DNA of 64,000 bases from Thermoleophilia bacterium (GTDB lineage Bacteria > Actinomycetota > Thermoleophilia > RBG-16-64-13): contig JAOSKU010000001.1 of assembly GCA_027493445.1 (NCBI GenBank), positions 3,120,822 through 3,184,821 of the forward strand, in the 5' to 3' direction. This document shows positions 52,819 to 61,563 of the stretch, piece after piece. The position numbers were made by a program, and so were the translations under genes. Below the pieces are notes generated by a model, which ran no database searches, was not told the DNA's origin, and saw only the letters and a list, made by a program, of their open reading frames with translations. How positions within the stretch are numbered: position 1 is the first letter of the stretch; the number at the start of each line of letters is the position of its first letter.

Positions 52819-53032
52819 ATTCGACAAGAAGTTCGCCGATGGCGTCGAGGACATCATCGACGACCTCGACATGGCGACAGCCACTCGGCCGAACAAGGAA
52901 CAGCGTCGCGTGAACGTGGACTTCCCGCTCTGGATGGTCGAATCCTTGGACCGGGAAGCCAGCCGTCTTGGTGTCACCAGGCAGTCGATCATCAAGATCT
53001 GGATAGCCGAGCGGCTCGAGAAGGCAAGCTAG
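52805..53032 (+). CDS. brnA: BrnA/CopG-type antitoxin
   Basis: A 75-residue protein with an acidic N-terminus (KASEFDKKFADGVEDIIDDLD) and a ribbon-helix-helix DNA-binding end (QRRVNVDFPLWMVESLDREASRLGVTRQSIIKIWIAERL), the layout of BrnA and related antitoxins. It is intact although its toxin is interrupted, which fits loss of the toxin before the antitoxin. It probably binds the palindrome at 52510. Confidence 0.82.
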   Translation: MKASEFDKKFADGVEDIIDDLDMATATRPNKEQRRVNVDFPLWMVESLDREASRLGVTRQSIIKIWIAERLEKAS

Positions 53033-53039
53033 AGCTTTG

Positions 53040-53388
53040 CGGCGGAGGCTGATCTGCCAACAAAGCCGGTGGTGTGCCTTGAAGGTCCTGATGACTAGCC
53101 GGTGGGAGTCCGGCTGTGGTAATCGCCAGGAGAGCCACGTAGCCGGCTGCCGCTGCACCTGGGTGACCGGGTGTGGTGAAGCGCAGTATCCTCCCGCGAA
53201 GGGAGCGCAAGGAAGCAGTCCGCACCATGAAGGGAATCCTGCAGCGTCGATATGTTAGCCCCACAAGGGGAGCCAGAGGGAGCCGAGCGTTTCAGCGATC
53301 GCGAAGGCCATGCCAAGAGATGAAGACTCTGGAAGCGAAAGCCTCGAAGAACCCTCCGGCGTAGGGGGAGCGGAACGCTGGGACGCTC
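53040..53388 (+). other. Non-coding stretch: possible attC half-site and structured RNA remnant
   Basis: About 350 bp without a credible gene. GCCAACAAAGCCGGTG at 53055 resembles the left half of attC1 (GCCTAACAAGCCGGTG) but no right half follows. Directly after it GTGTGCC begins a stretch with several short inverted repeats such as GCCGG..GTCCGGC. Integron attC sites are known targets of class C group II introns, whose 5' end is GTGYG, so a degraded intron is possible; there is no reverse transcriptase. I cannot support more. Confidence 0.3.
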
Positions 53389-53735
53389 GACGACCCCTAT
53401 CCGGGGGAACTGCCGGTCGTGGCGGCGTGCGAGGTCTGTAACAACAGCTTCTCTCTCGATGAGCAGTACCTGGCGTGCTTCATCACGGCAGTGTGCTGCG
53501 GGACGACGGATCCGCTCGGAGTCGACCGGGACAAAGTGCGGCGTCTGCTCTCGGAGAACCCGAAGCTGGCCGAGCGGATCGCGCGGATCCGGGCGGAGGA
53601 TCGAGCCGGGAAACTCCTCTGGATGCTGGAGGAGGAGCGGGTCCGGAAGATCGTGCTCAAGCTCGCACGAGGGCATGCAGCCTGTGGGACTTCGGCAGAC
53701 TGCAGAAGTACAGTTGGGTGGACATTCCTCGGTAG
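53389..53735 (+). pseudogene. Remnant of a Cys-rich cassette protein
   Basis: The frame LDDPYPGELPVVAACEVCNNSFSLDEQYLACFITAVCCG then GVDRDKVRRLLSENPKLAERIARIRAED and RVRKIVLKLARGHAA (read in parts) looks like the C-terminal two thirds of a small HNH-like family with a CxxCN motif. The N-terminal part is missing. Near 53680 the frame changes and ends as SLWDFGRLQKYSWVDIPR. It is truncated at both levels and is probably not functional. Confidence 0.5.
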
Positions 53736-53793
53736 CTCTGGTGCGCGCGGTCCGGCGTGCGCTATTGTGGAAGAGTCGTAAGGAGGCAAGATC

Positions 53794-54003
53794 ATGCGGT
53801 CGTATCGTTTCGTCGTTGAGCGCGACCCGGAGACCAACCTGCTGGTTGGCTACGTGCCTGGCTGGCCGGGTGCACATACTCAGGGAGCCGACATCGACGA
53901 ACTGCAGCACAACCTGCGCGAGGTCATCGAGATGCTGCTTGAGGAAGGCGAACCGGAACTGGAGTCGGAGTTCGTCGACGTGCGAACCATCCAGGTCGCC
54001 TGA
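53794..54003 (+). CDS. hicB: HicB-like antitoxin
   Basis: A 69-residue protein: YRFVVERDPETNLLVGYVPGWPGAHTQGADIDELQHNLREVIEMLLEEG (read in parts) is the RNase-H-like HicB N-domain. It lacks a separate DNA-binding tail, as in the short HicB group. ATG 53794 follows AAGGAGG. The toxin gene starts three bases after the stop; the antitoxin-first order is common for this short type. Confidence 0.88.
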   Translation: MRSYRFVVERDPETNLLVGYVPGWPGAHTQGADIDELQHNLREVIEMLLEEGEPELESEFVDVRTIQVA

Positions 54004-54006
54004 CCT

Positions 54007-54231
54007 GTGGGCAGCCTGCCGGTCCTCAAGCCCCCGGCAGTCGTCGCTCTGCTCGAGGCCCACGGCTTTCGGGAGGTACGTCGGCGCGGATCGCACAAGC
54101 AGTTCCGTCACGCCGACGGCCGCTCTACCACCGTGCCCTTCCACGTCGGTCGTGATATCTCGCCAGCGCTGCTCCGCAAGATCGCCGCGGACATTCGTCT
54201 CACTGTGGACGAACTCCTGAGTCCCCGGTGA
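54007..54231 (+). CDS. hicA: HicA-like mRNA interferase toxin
   Basis: A 74-residue HicA (YcfA-like, dsRBD fold): PAVVALLEAHGFREVRRRGSHKQFRHADGRSTTVPFHVGRDI (read in parts) includes the catalytic His in GSHKQF and the VPFH strand. It starts at GTG 54007. The pair is intact and so could be active, unlike BrnT next door. Its stop overlaps the GTG of the DUF6429 remnant. Confidence 0.88.
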   Translation: MGSLPVLKPPAVVALLEAHGFREVRRRGSHKQFRHADGRSTTVPFHVGRDISPALLRKIAADIRLTVDELLSPR

Positions 54232-54397
54232 ACGTGCCATCCAACCAAGACAGAGTAGATGAGACTGTCCTTGCCCTTCTCTACCTCACCTCGTTGAAGA
54301 AGTATGGTGTCACGCATGTCTGAAGAGGTCACGATTGGGGCGGGATGGATCGTCTGCACGAAAATGGATCTATCTCCGACCCCCTAGCAAAGCGAAA

Positions 54398-55405
54398 AAC
54401 GACCATCCTATTCGCTCAGGTTCCGTCCGAACCGGCTGCTACCTTCTGTTTGTGGGCATCGGAAAACAGGAGGTGCGGTCATGAAAGGCCCGGGGACCCT
54501 GATGGAGTTCATGGATATGTATCAAACGGAGGAAGATTGCCGGCAGGCTCTCTTTGCGCACCGGTGGCCGGACGGCTTTGTCTGTCCCCGCTGTTCGGGC
54601 CGGCGCGCCTACCGCCTGAAGACCCGGCCCCTGTTTGAATGCGCTCATTGCGGCTATCAAGCCTCGCTTACGGCCGGCACCATCCTGGAAGGGGCTAGGG
54701 TGGAGCTGCGCAAGTGGTTTTTGGCCATCTACCTCTTGGCCACCACCAAGAAGACTCTCTCCAGCGCCGAGCTTTCCCGGCAGTTGGGTATCGTCCCCCA
54801 GACGGCCTGGACCATGAGGCGCAAGATCATGCAGGCCATGTCCCGGCGGGACAACGAGCTCATGCTCCTGGGCCTGGTGGAGATGGACGAGGCCTACGTG
54901 GGCGGCAAAAAGCCGGGCAAACGGGGGCGGGGGCGGAGGGTAAGACCCCGGTGGCCGTCATGGCCGCCCGTAGCTCTGGGGGCGGGCTCTCCCAGGCCCA
55001 CATGCAGGTGGTGGAGCGGGTAGATGGCCTCTGCCTGGGGGAGGCCGCTGCTTCTGCCGTGGCTCCAGGGGCATTCATCCTGACCGACGGCCTGCGCGCG
55101 TATGGCCGGCTGAACAAGCTCGGCTACCACCATGCGCCGGTGGTTCAGGGGGACCCCAAGAGGGCGGCCGAACTGCTTCCCTGGGTGCACGTGGTCATCG
55201 GCAACTTCAAACGCTGGATCCTGGATGTCTTTCACGGGGTTAGCCCCAAGCATCTACAGTCCTACCTGGATGAGTTCTGCTACCGCCTCAACCGGCGCCG
55301 AGTGCGCACCGATCTCTTCCGCCGTGTGCTCAACCGCTGCCTGCTCTACACAGAACCGGTTACCTACGCGCAGCTCACTGCTTCCTGAGCGAATAGGATG
55401 GTCGT
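54398..55405 (+). mobile_element. IS1595-family insertion sequence (1008 bp)
   Basis: Perfect 22-bp terminal inverted repeats (54399-54420 and 55384-55405, beginning ACGACCATCC and ending GCTCAGG) are flanked by the direct repeat AAAGCGAAA (54389-54397 and 55406-55414), which fits the 8-bp duplication of this family plus one chance base. The single gene inside is frameshifted. Confidence 0.88.
54481..55388 (+). CDS. IS1595-family transposase, one -1 frameshift
   Basis: The N-terminal part has a zinc ribbon (CPRCSGRRAYRLKTRPLFECAHCGYQASLTAGTI, read in parts), the helical LRKWFLAIYLLATTKKTLSSAEL region and the first catalytic Asp in GLVEMDEAYVGGKKPGKRG. At about 54930, in CGGGGGCGGGGGCGG, the frame moves by -1 and continues GKTPVAVMAAR, FILTDGLRAYGRL (second Asp), VVIGNFKRWILDVFHGVSPKHLQSYLDEFCYRLNRRR (Asn, His, Glu region). 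All catalytic parts exist, so one indel separates it from a full enzyme. Programmed frameshifting is possible but not usual in this family. Confidence 0.82.
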
Positions 55406-55445
55406 AAAGCGAAATGTTGTTCGAGAAGGTCGTCTACTAGGGTGA

Positions 55446-55500
55446 GCGAAGCTCGCGTGCGTTACTCTTGGTGGTATCAAAGGCATCGAAAGAGGTACCA
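55446..55500 (+). other. Remnant of a Phd-type toxin-antitoxin promoter
   Basis: CTTGGTGGTATCAAAGGCAT then CGAAAGAGGTACCA closely follows the order of the region before the Phd antitoxin (GTTGGTGGTACAATCAAAGC, then TATCGAAGGAGGTACCA). The antitoxin gene itself is absent; IS110 sequence starts right after. Confidence 0.5.
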
Positions 55501-57149
55501 CTACTCAGAAAATAGCACCTCGGTCGTGCGGCTGGCGACCCCGGGGATGGTGCAGGCCAGCCCCAGGGCGCTCTCGAAAGGGGCAAGTTGTTCTTCGATG
55601 GCCTCAGAGAGCCGGTCGATGTGCTCGTCAAGAAAATCAAGGTGGGAGAGGATGGCCCCGATCACCAGGGCGTGGTGGGGCTGGAAGCGCCCCTCCAGGG
55701 CCTCGCGCAGGGCGGGGAGCTTCTGTCGCAGCCTGCCCCGGGCAAGCTCAGAGAGCACCTCGGGATCGGTGGTGCCGGCCACCAAGCCGTCCAGCATGGC
55801 CCGCCCGGAGACGCCCAGGATGTCTGAGGCCACGCAGCTAAGCTTGATGCCGGTGTCTTCCAGCACCTTGTGCAGCCGGTTGGCCTCCCGTTGCCGCTCT
55901 TGGATCTCACGTCTTACGGTAGCGGGTCAGCGTGCGCAGGGCCCGCTGGGGTTTGGGGGGCACGAAACTGCCGCGCAGGAGCCCCGCCTCCATGAGCCGG
56001 CAAAGCCAAGCAGCATCGGAGACATCGGTCTTACGGCCGGGAACCTGCTTTACGTGGCGGGCGTTCACCAGGGTAAGCTCGACTACGTCCTCCAGCACAT
56101 GCCAGACCGGCTGCCAGTACACTCCGGTGGCCTCCATGGCCAGGTGGGTGACCCGGTGGGCTTCCAGCCAGTCCCTAAGGAACCGTCAACAAACAAGTAG
56201 GATATCGGCTGAGGGTGGCGAAGTAGTGTCCTGTGATCGACGAACATGCCATCGGAGAACGTTATCGGGCGCTGGCGGGGGAACTCGATGAGCGACGCCG
56301 GCGCCTCTGGGCGGCGGCGGAGGCCCGCGCGTGCGGGTATGGCGGGACCGCCGCCGTAGCCCGGGCCACGGGGATCTCGGTGGGTACCATCAGGCGCGGC
56401 CTCGCCGACCTGGACTCTCCCGTGCGCTTCTCCGCCAGCCGGGTGCGCCGCGCGGGAGGCGGCCGCAAGCCCCTCGCCGAGACCGATCCGACGCTGCTCG
56501 CCGACCTCAAGGCCCTCGTCGACGACGATGCCCGCGGCGACCCCGAGTCGCCGCTACGCTGGACGGCCAAGAGCGTGCGCACACTCGCCGGCGCGCTTCG
56601 CGAGCGCGGCCATCGGGTCAGCCACGAGACGGTCGCCAAGCAGCTGCGCCGACTGGGGTACAGCCTGCAGGGGAACCGCAAGACCAAGGAGGGCGCCTCG
56701 CACCCCGACCGCGACGCGCAGTTCCACCATATCAACACCAGGGTCTCGGCGGCGCTTGAGGCCGGCGAGCCAGTGATCTCCGTCGCCACCAAGAAGAAGG
56801 AGCTCGTCGGCGACTTCAAGACCGCCGGACGCGAGTGGCGCCCGAAGGGCTCCCCGGTGCCGGTCCGCGTACACGACTTCAAAGACGAGGGGCTCGGCAA
56901 GGTGAACCCCTACGGGGTCTTCGACATCGGCGGCAACGCGGGCTGGGTGAGAGTCGGCATCGACGCCGATACCGCTGAGTTTGCGGTCGAGGCGATCCGC
57001 AGCTGGTGGGAGCACCTCGGCGGGCAGCGCTACCCTACCGCCACGACCTTGACGATCACCGCCGACTGCGGTGGCTCCAACGGCAATCGTCTGCGCCTGT
57101 GGAAGACCGAACTCCAGCGGCTCGCCGACGAGACCAATCTCGCCATTAG

Positions 57150-58579
57150 CAGGCTGCTGAAAAAGTCCCCCGCCTAGCCCTCCGATTGCCTCAACTTCCT
57201 ATCTTTTTGCGCCCCTTTTTGGTAGTGTTTACCCTGCAAACTGGCATAAAGCGAGGGGGTTGGGATGCGGGGAGAAGAGGCAAGGCAGCCGTCGTTTGTA
57301 TTCTTGGGTCCCTTGGAGGAGCGCATCCCCAAATAGCACCCCTTGCGGGCCATCCGCAAGATGACCGATAAGGCGCTTTGCGGTCTCTCCCCCCTCTTTG
57401 ACAAGATCTACTGTGAAGCCGGCCGCCCCTCCATCCCGCCCGAGTACCTTCTGCGAGCCCTGCTTATTCAGGTGCTCTACGCCATCCCTTCGGAGCGCAA
57501 GCTCTGCGAACACCTCGAGTATCACCTGCTCTTTCGCTGGTTTGTGGGCCTCGATCTAAACGAGCCCGTCTGGCATCCCACCACCTTCACCCAAAACCGG
57601 GAGCGCCTGCTTGAGGGCGAGGTGGCCGAGGCCTTCTTCCTGGAGGTGAGGAAGCAGGCCCAGGCGGGGAAACTCCTTTCCCGGGAGCACTTCAGCCTGG
57701 ACGGCACCTTGGTGGAAGCGGCGGCCTCCCTCAAGAGCTTCCGGCCCAAACAGGAATTGGCCGAGGGCCAGGAGGGCGGCCGGGGGCCAGGCAAAGATGA
57801 CCCGGGTGCAGGGGAGGACCCGAGCCCCGCCGAGCCAGTCTCGGAAAGCGCAGGCCGCGACCGCAACCCGAGTGTGGATTTCCACGGCGAGCGGCGCCGG
57901 AATGACACCCACGCTTCCACCACCGATCCGGAAGCTCTTCTTGCCAAACACTCTCCCGGAGAAGCGGCCCGGCTCGCTTATGCCGGCCATCTCCTCACCG
58001 AGAACCGCCACGGTCTCATCGTCCAGGCCGATCTCTCCCGGGCCACCGGTACCGCCGAGCGGGAGATGGGTCTTGAGCTGGTGAAGGAGGAGCGCAAAAA
58101 GACCAAGGGCCGGTTCACTGTCGCAGCCGACAAGAACTACGACACCAAGGACTTCGTGGGCGAACTACGGACTAACGTTGTTACCCCGCATGTGGCTCGC
58201 AAAGAGAAGTACTCGGCCATCGATGGCCGCACGACACGGTGGGAGGGATACGCCCTCAGCCAGAAGAAGCGCAAGCTGGTGGAGGAGGCCTTCGGCTGGA
58301 TGAAGACAGTCGGACTGCTTCACAAGCTCCGGCACCGCGGGCGGGCCAAGGCCCGATGGATCTTCCAGTTCACGGCCGCCGCCTACAACCTGGTGAGAAT
58401 GAGATCGCTGCTTCCGGAGTGCTTCGCCAGATAGGGAAATAGGGGCGGGGAATCGGCCTCTCCAGGGGGCATAATCCCGGTCTTCGCCCGGGCAATCCGA
58501 GAACCGACCGTTCGTGGGTCAAGCGGCCGAGCAACGGCGCACATCGGAGGGGCTCCAACCGGGGTATTTCAGCGGCCTG
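57150..58579 (+). mobile_element. IS5-family insertion sequence, copy 2 (1430 bp)
   Basis: Nearly identical to copy 1, in the opposite orientation, with ends CAGGCTGCTGAAAAAG and CTTTATTT-type GGGGTATTTCAGCGGCCTG. TTAG is directly repeated on both sides (57146-57149, 58580-58583), an exact YTAR duplication in the host ISAzo13 gene. Confidence 0.93.
57265..58434 (+). pseudogene. IS5-family transposase (copy 2) with early stop
   Basis: The same protein as copy 1, but codon 24, Asp (GAT) in copy 1, is TAG here, so translation from ATG 57265 stops in the DUF772 region. A TTG at 57343 could restart nearly all of the protein. At the C-terminus this copy has LLPECFAR and a stop, whereas copy 1 reads on, so each copy has one end altered. 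Confidence 0.85.
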
Positions 58580-59277
58580 TTAGAGTCTGCCACTTCCCGC
58601 CCGGCACCTCGAAGTGGAACAAGATCGAACACCGCCTGTTCAGCTTCATCACCCGCAATTGGCGCGGGCAGCCGCTCGTCTCGCGCCAGGCGATCGTGTC
58701 GCTGATCGGCGCCACCACCTCGAGCGCCGGGCTTGAGGTCTATGCCCGCCTCGACGAGCGCTCCTACCAGCGCGGCATCAAGGTCTCAGACGCACAGCTG
58801 GCGGCGGTCAACCTCACCCGGGATGAGTTCCACCCCGAATGGAACTACGTGATCCGTCCGCATGACCGCTTAGTTGTTGCTTGACGGTGCCTAAGGGCCA
58901 CCAGCCCCCGCACCGTGGTCGGAAACTCCGCCAGGTGCTCTTCGCGTCCACCTGCAGCCTTAGGCACCCGCACGCAGGCGGTCACCTGGGCCTTGTGCAC
59001 GTCCAGGGCGGCCACTCGCTCGAAGATCGTCTCCATCAAAACCTCCCCTCCCCGACGACAACAACCAAGAGTCACCTGCAGGGGTCTCCAAGACAGACGA
59101 GTCTGATGGGCGTGCTCTTGGGCAACAGTCCGGTATCCCGGGGGAGACTCCCACGCCAAACTAATCACGGGCGCACAGGCACCATAGAAAACGCGGCGTC
59201 AGCAGGCGACCCCCCTGATCATCCCAAATTTCATCTGCCCGGGTATGCCCGCGATGCGCGGGCAGGGGAACTAATGG

Positions 59278-59808
59278 GTGCATTTTCCCAACCTCGTCCC
59301 GGGAGCTCGAGCGCAAGGGTACGCAAATCAAGCGGCTGAGAGTCGCGAAGCAACGGGGCGGATCGACTCACCGTGCTCGCGGGTTGCCGGCGCCGGTTGC
59401 GTGACTGCGACGCACCGGCAGCTGCGAGGGAGTGAGCTGCATGGAGAAAACAGCGATGTCGACCTCCTCGTAGAGTTCGAGCCAGCTGTCGAAGCAGGGC
59501 GTGCCTGGGTGCGTGGTGAGATAGCGTTGAGCGAGGCGCGCGCGGCCGCATTTGCCGCCCACTCCGCCGCGCGCGACGCAGATCAAGCTGCGGCTCGTGT
59601 CGCCGCCCGTGCCGCCTGTCACACCGCCGCAACCGCCCACGTTGCCGATCACGCCGGTCACGCCGCCACCTACGCTGTCGCCGCTGCCACCTACGCCGCC
59701 GGCCCCACCGGCTCAGCCGCTGCCACCACCAAGGAACGTGATTGGCAGGACCGGTACCTTCCGAAGCACCTTCGGCCAGCAGCGTTTCCCGACCGAGGGA
59801 ATAGCTGA
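59278..59808 (+). pseudogene. Fused remnants: MNT-type nucleotidyltransferase and Ala/His-rich immunity-like protein
   Basis: The segment RGSELHGENSDVDLLVEFEPAVE resembles the active-site strand of minimal nucleotidyltransferases (GS...SDVDLLVEF). It passes directly into ALSEARAAAFAAHSAARDADQAAARVAARAACHTAATAHVADHAGHAA (read in parts), which resembles a family annotated as putative immunity proteins with regular AAR.A.H patterns. The first 50 residues match nothing. The two parts would normally be separate, so this is probably a junction of cassette fragments rather than one gene. Confidence 0.4.
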
Positions 59809-59836
59809 GAACGTTCGAGGTGGACCCCAGGACAAG

Positions 59837-59910
59837 CGCATCGAGCAGAACCCCAGAGGGTAAACTGAGCAGACGGCGCTGGGCGTCTGCTCATACACCC
59901 AACGTTAGGC
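59837..59910 (+). other. attC-like site with GTTAGGC core
   Basis: GAGCAGACG and CGTCTGCTC (59867-59875, 59884-59892) form a perfect nine-base hairpin, extended by GGGT...ACCC, and AACGTTAGGC (core 59904-59910) follows. The left core is unclear (GGTAAAC). It suggests the cassette array once reached this far. Confidence 0.5.
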
Positions 59911-59927
59911 CAACAGGGGAGGGCTCG

Positions 59928-60518
59928 GTGTTCCACGACATGCCGCCATCCATCGCCACCCGAATGGAGTACCTCGAGGAGATAGATGCCCGCGACCGCG
60001 TCGACGGCACGACCCGGTTCCAACGTCTACGTCAGATTTCGCCCGAAACCGGCAGATTCGTGGCCCTGCTCGCAGCCACTGCCCCTCCCGGCCGCTACGT
60101 CGAGATCGGCACCAGCGCCGGCTACTCGACGCTCTGGATCGCCCTGGCATGCCGCGCTCTGGGGCGCCGGCTGACCACGTTCGAGGTGATGGACGAGAAG
60201 GCGGCCCTGGCACGGGAGACGTTCGCGCTCACCGGCGTCGACGACGTCGTCGACTTCGTCCACGGTGACGCCCGTGATCATCTTGCCGACCTGAAGGAGA
60301 TCGCCTTCTGCTTCCTCGACGCCGAGAAGGAGGTCTACGGCGAGTGCTACGAGGCGCTGATCCCGCAAATGACCAGCGGAGGCCTGCTCGTTGCCGACAA
60401 CGCCCTCAATCACGTGGCGACTCTGCGGCCGATGCTCGACCGTGTCCTGTCCGACGAGCGTGTGGACGCGATGGTCGTTCCGATCGCCAAAGGTGAGCTC
60501 GTCTGCAGGAAGCGGTAG
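59928..60518 (+). CDS. SAM-dependent O-methyltransferase
   Basis: A 196-residue class I methyltransferase of the catechol/caffeoyl-CoA type: [46 protein letters not shown] (read in parts; SAM motif [11 protein letters not shown]), [46 protein letters not shown] with the metal-binding Asp, and [10 protein letters not shown] with the Asp-Asn pair. GTG 59928 follows GGGGAGGG and lies 18 bases after the attC-like core, so the gene may be a cassette. The substrate is unknown. Confidence 0.88.
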   Translation: MFHDMPPSIATRMEYLEEIDARDRVDGTTRFQRLRQISPETGRFVALLAATAPPGRYVEIGTSAGYSTLWIALACRALGRRLTTFEVMDEKAALARETFALTGVDDVVDFVHGDARDHLADLKEIAFCFLDAEKEVYGECYEALIPQMTSGGLLVADNALNHVATLRPMLDRVLSDERVDAMVVPIAKGELVCRKR

Positions 60519-60523
60519 GCGCT

Positions 60524-61122
60524 ATGACGAGCGTGCGGAAGACCGCTCTGCTACTTCTCGGATTTGTCTTGCTCGCTTCGATGGTTCTGGTCGGGTGCGA
60601 TGGGGCCAATGATGCCGAGAGTGGGTCGGCTTCCCCGACCGATCCCGACCATCCGAACGTGACCCGCGAGATCACAACCAGCACCGCTGTAATCTCCGGA
60701 CCTGACAATGGTCCCCCGATGCCTCTTCGCGGACGACGGGGCAGACAATCGTGTACTACTCGGCTCCTCGCCTCGACGTGAAGCCCCGGGAAGACGTGAG
60801 TCTCACGGTCTCGATCAGCCGGTCTTCGAAAGCGGAGGTGATGGCCAGCGTCGAGATCCGCAACAGGAGCGGGTCGCCGTTCTGGTTTTCGGATAACGAT
60901 CTGCAGTTCTTCATGAAGGGGGTTCGTCTCGAACAGTGGAGACCCAAGGCGGACCCGAGGGAGGTACCGAGCACGCCGGACGGTGTCCGCATCTTCGGCT
61001 TGATCTTCATTGCTCCCGATTTCGATCCGGCTCTCAGCGGTCTTGTCTACGTGTGCAGTGATCCCTCGAGTATCGGGCTCACCAAGACCGATGGCATGGT
61101 GCCAGCTGTAGACACTCCGTAG
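60524..61122 (+). CDS. Lipoprotein of unknown function, one frameshift
   Basis: ATG 60524 begins a lipoprotein signal (TALLLLGFVLLASMVLVGC) and a Ser/Thr/Pro spacer. Near 60730 the frame changes and a beta-rich domain follows: IVYYSAPRLDVKPREDVSLTVSISRSSKAEVMASVEIRN, FWFSDNDLQFFMKGVRLEQWRP and PDGVRIFGLIFIAPDFDPALSGLVYVC (read in parts). The domain resembles a small immunoglobulin-like fold but I do not recognise a family. It starts five bases after the methyltransferase stop, so the two may be co-transcribed. Confidence 0.6.
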
Positions 61123-61410
61123 ATTGAGCCCCGGTGACCGCCGGGTTCCGCCGACGCGAATCGCGAAGGCGCCGTATGCGACAGCCGCCAGCAGACCGTA
61201 CGTCCGGGTCTTGACCGGAATCGCGACACTCGCCGGTCAAGCCGAAACACCTGGGACGTTGCCCCAGCAGCCCCGTCAGTGAGTGCGGCGCAACAAGCGC
61301 GTCGAGCAGACCAACTGCCGATCAAGGATGGGTCCCTGCCCCGGCTCTCCCGGAACCTCGCGTTGGACTTTGCTTTTCAGGCCGGGATGCTCCAGACTCT
61401 TGTTCCATCA
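61123..61410. other. Intergenic stretch without recognisable gene
   Basis: About 290 bp. I see no conserved reading frame. A few inverted words such as GACCGCCGGGTTCCGCC occur, and GCGCAACAAGCGC near 61280 faintly recalls attC arms, but no pair of cores can be made out. Confidence 0.4.
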
Positions 61411-61524
61411 GGCCGTTGAAGAATGACTCTTCGCCGCCGGCGTGCGCTGGGCACGCGCGAGGCAAGGAGCTCGGCTCGGAATGACGCTTCGCCGCCAGGG
61501 TGCGCTGGGCGCGGGCGAGGCATG
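61411..61524. repeat. MITE-like repeat, truncated copy F (left end)
   Basis: CAGGCCGTTGAAGAATGACT begins the copy and two modules with CTTCGCCGCC and GGGCGAGGCA follow; the right half is missing. The flank (CCAT) is not YTAR. The copy lies 40 bp upstream of an AT-rich GNAT gene. Confidence 0.7.
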
Positions 61525-61563
61525 GCGCCGCCCAAATACGATCCTCATATGGAAAGGAGCCCC

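Larger units (their letters stand above)
54228..55445 (+). pseudogene. DUF6429-like gene, stopped and split by IS1595
   Basis: NVPSNQDRVDETVLALLYLTSLKKYGVTHV, then a TGA in place of the usual Trp, then RGHDWGGMDRLHENGSISDPLAKR (each read in parts) is a DUF6429-type protein. The IS1595-family element enters after this point at 54398 and the last codons (NVVREGRLLG, TGA 55443-55445) follow it at 55410. The gene has both a nonsense codon and an insertion. Confidence 0.6.
56233..58884 (+). pseudogene. ISAzo13-family transposase, split by IS5 copy 2
   Basis: The 5' part (56233-57149) reads GERYRALAGELDERRRRLWAAAEARA, TGISVGTIRRGLADL, ESPLRWTAKSVRTLAGALRERGHRVSHETV, FDIGGNAGWVRVGIDADTAEFAVEAI and LTITADCGGSNGNR (in parts). 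The 3' part (58584-58884) reads VCHFPPGTSKWNKIEHRLFSFITRNW and SLIGATTSSAGLEVYARLD. Removing IS5 and one TTAG joins codons ATT-AGA-GTC-TGC and gives an unbroken 405-residue protein, so the gene was intact until this insertion. Confidence 0.88.
56181..58889 (+). mobile_element. ISAzo13-family insertion sequence, interrupted by IS5
   Basis: The inner ends CCGTCAAC...AAC and TTGACGG are inverted, and the 7-bp CCTAAGG is directly repeated outside (56174-56180, 58890-58896). Without the nested IS5 copy and its 4-bp duplication the element is 1275 bp, a normal size. It lies within the IS110 transposase gene. Confidence 0.82.
55501..59036 (-). pseudogene. IS110-family DEDD transposase, interrupted, frameshifted and truncated
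   Basis: The start ETIFERVAALDVHKAQVTACVRVPK (ATG 59036, GGGAGG upstream) carries the first Asp of the DEDD motif. After 58897 the gene is broken by the ISAzo13 element, inside a CCTTAGG that is present on both sides; joining the halves restores VRGLVALRDWLEAHRVTHLAMEATGVYWQPVW (read in parts) with Glu, and later GRKTDVSDAAWLCRL with Asp-Asp. A small deletion near 55914 shifts the frame (TRYRKT, stop). The frame resumes with EIQERQREANRLHKVLEDTGIKL and ends at ASRTTEVLFSE where the rest is lost. Confidence 0.82.
55501..59170 (-). mobile_element. IS110-family remnant carrying nested insertions
   Basis: On the minus strand the 5' part of an IS110 transposase (58897-59036) and its middle part (55501-56180) lie on both sides of an ISAzo13-family element. 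The 3' third, with the second domain of the transposase, is missing beyond 55501. About 130 bp upstream of the ATG (59037-59170) are probably the element's own leader. The true outer ends cannot be placed. Confidence 0.75.

Noticed and set aside
54228-54397. The TGA in the DUF6429 remnant as another selenocysteine codon
   Set aside because: It replaces a Trp codon of the family (one base from TGG), no suitable hairpin follows, and the gene is also broken by IS1595.
59690-60023. Minus-strand ORFs over the methyltransferase start and attC-like site
   Set aside because: Pro/Arg/Cys-rich shadow frames without ribosome sites.
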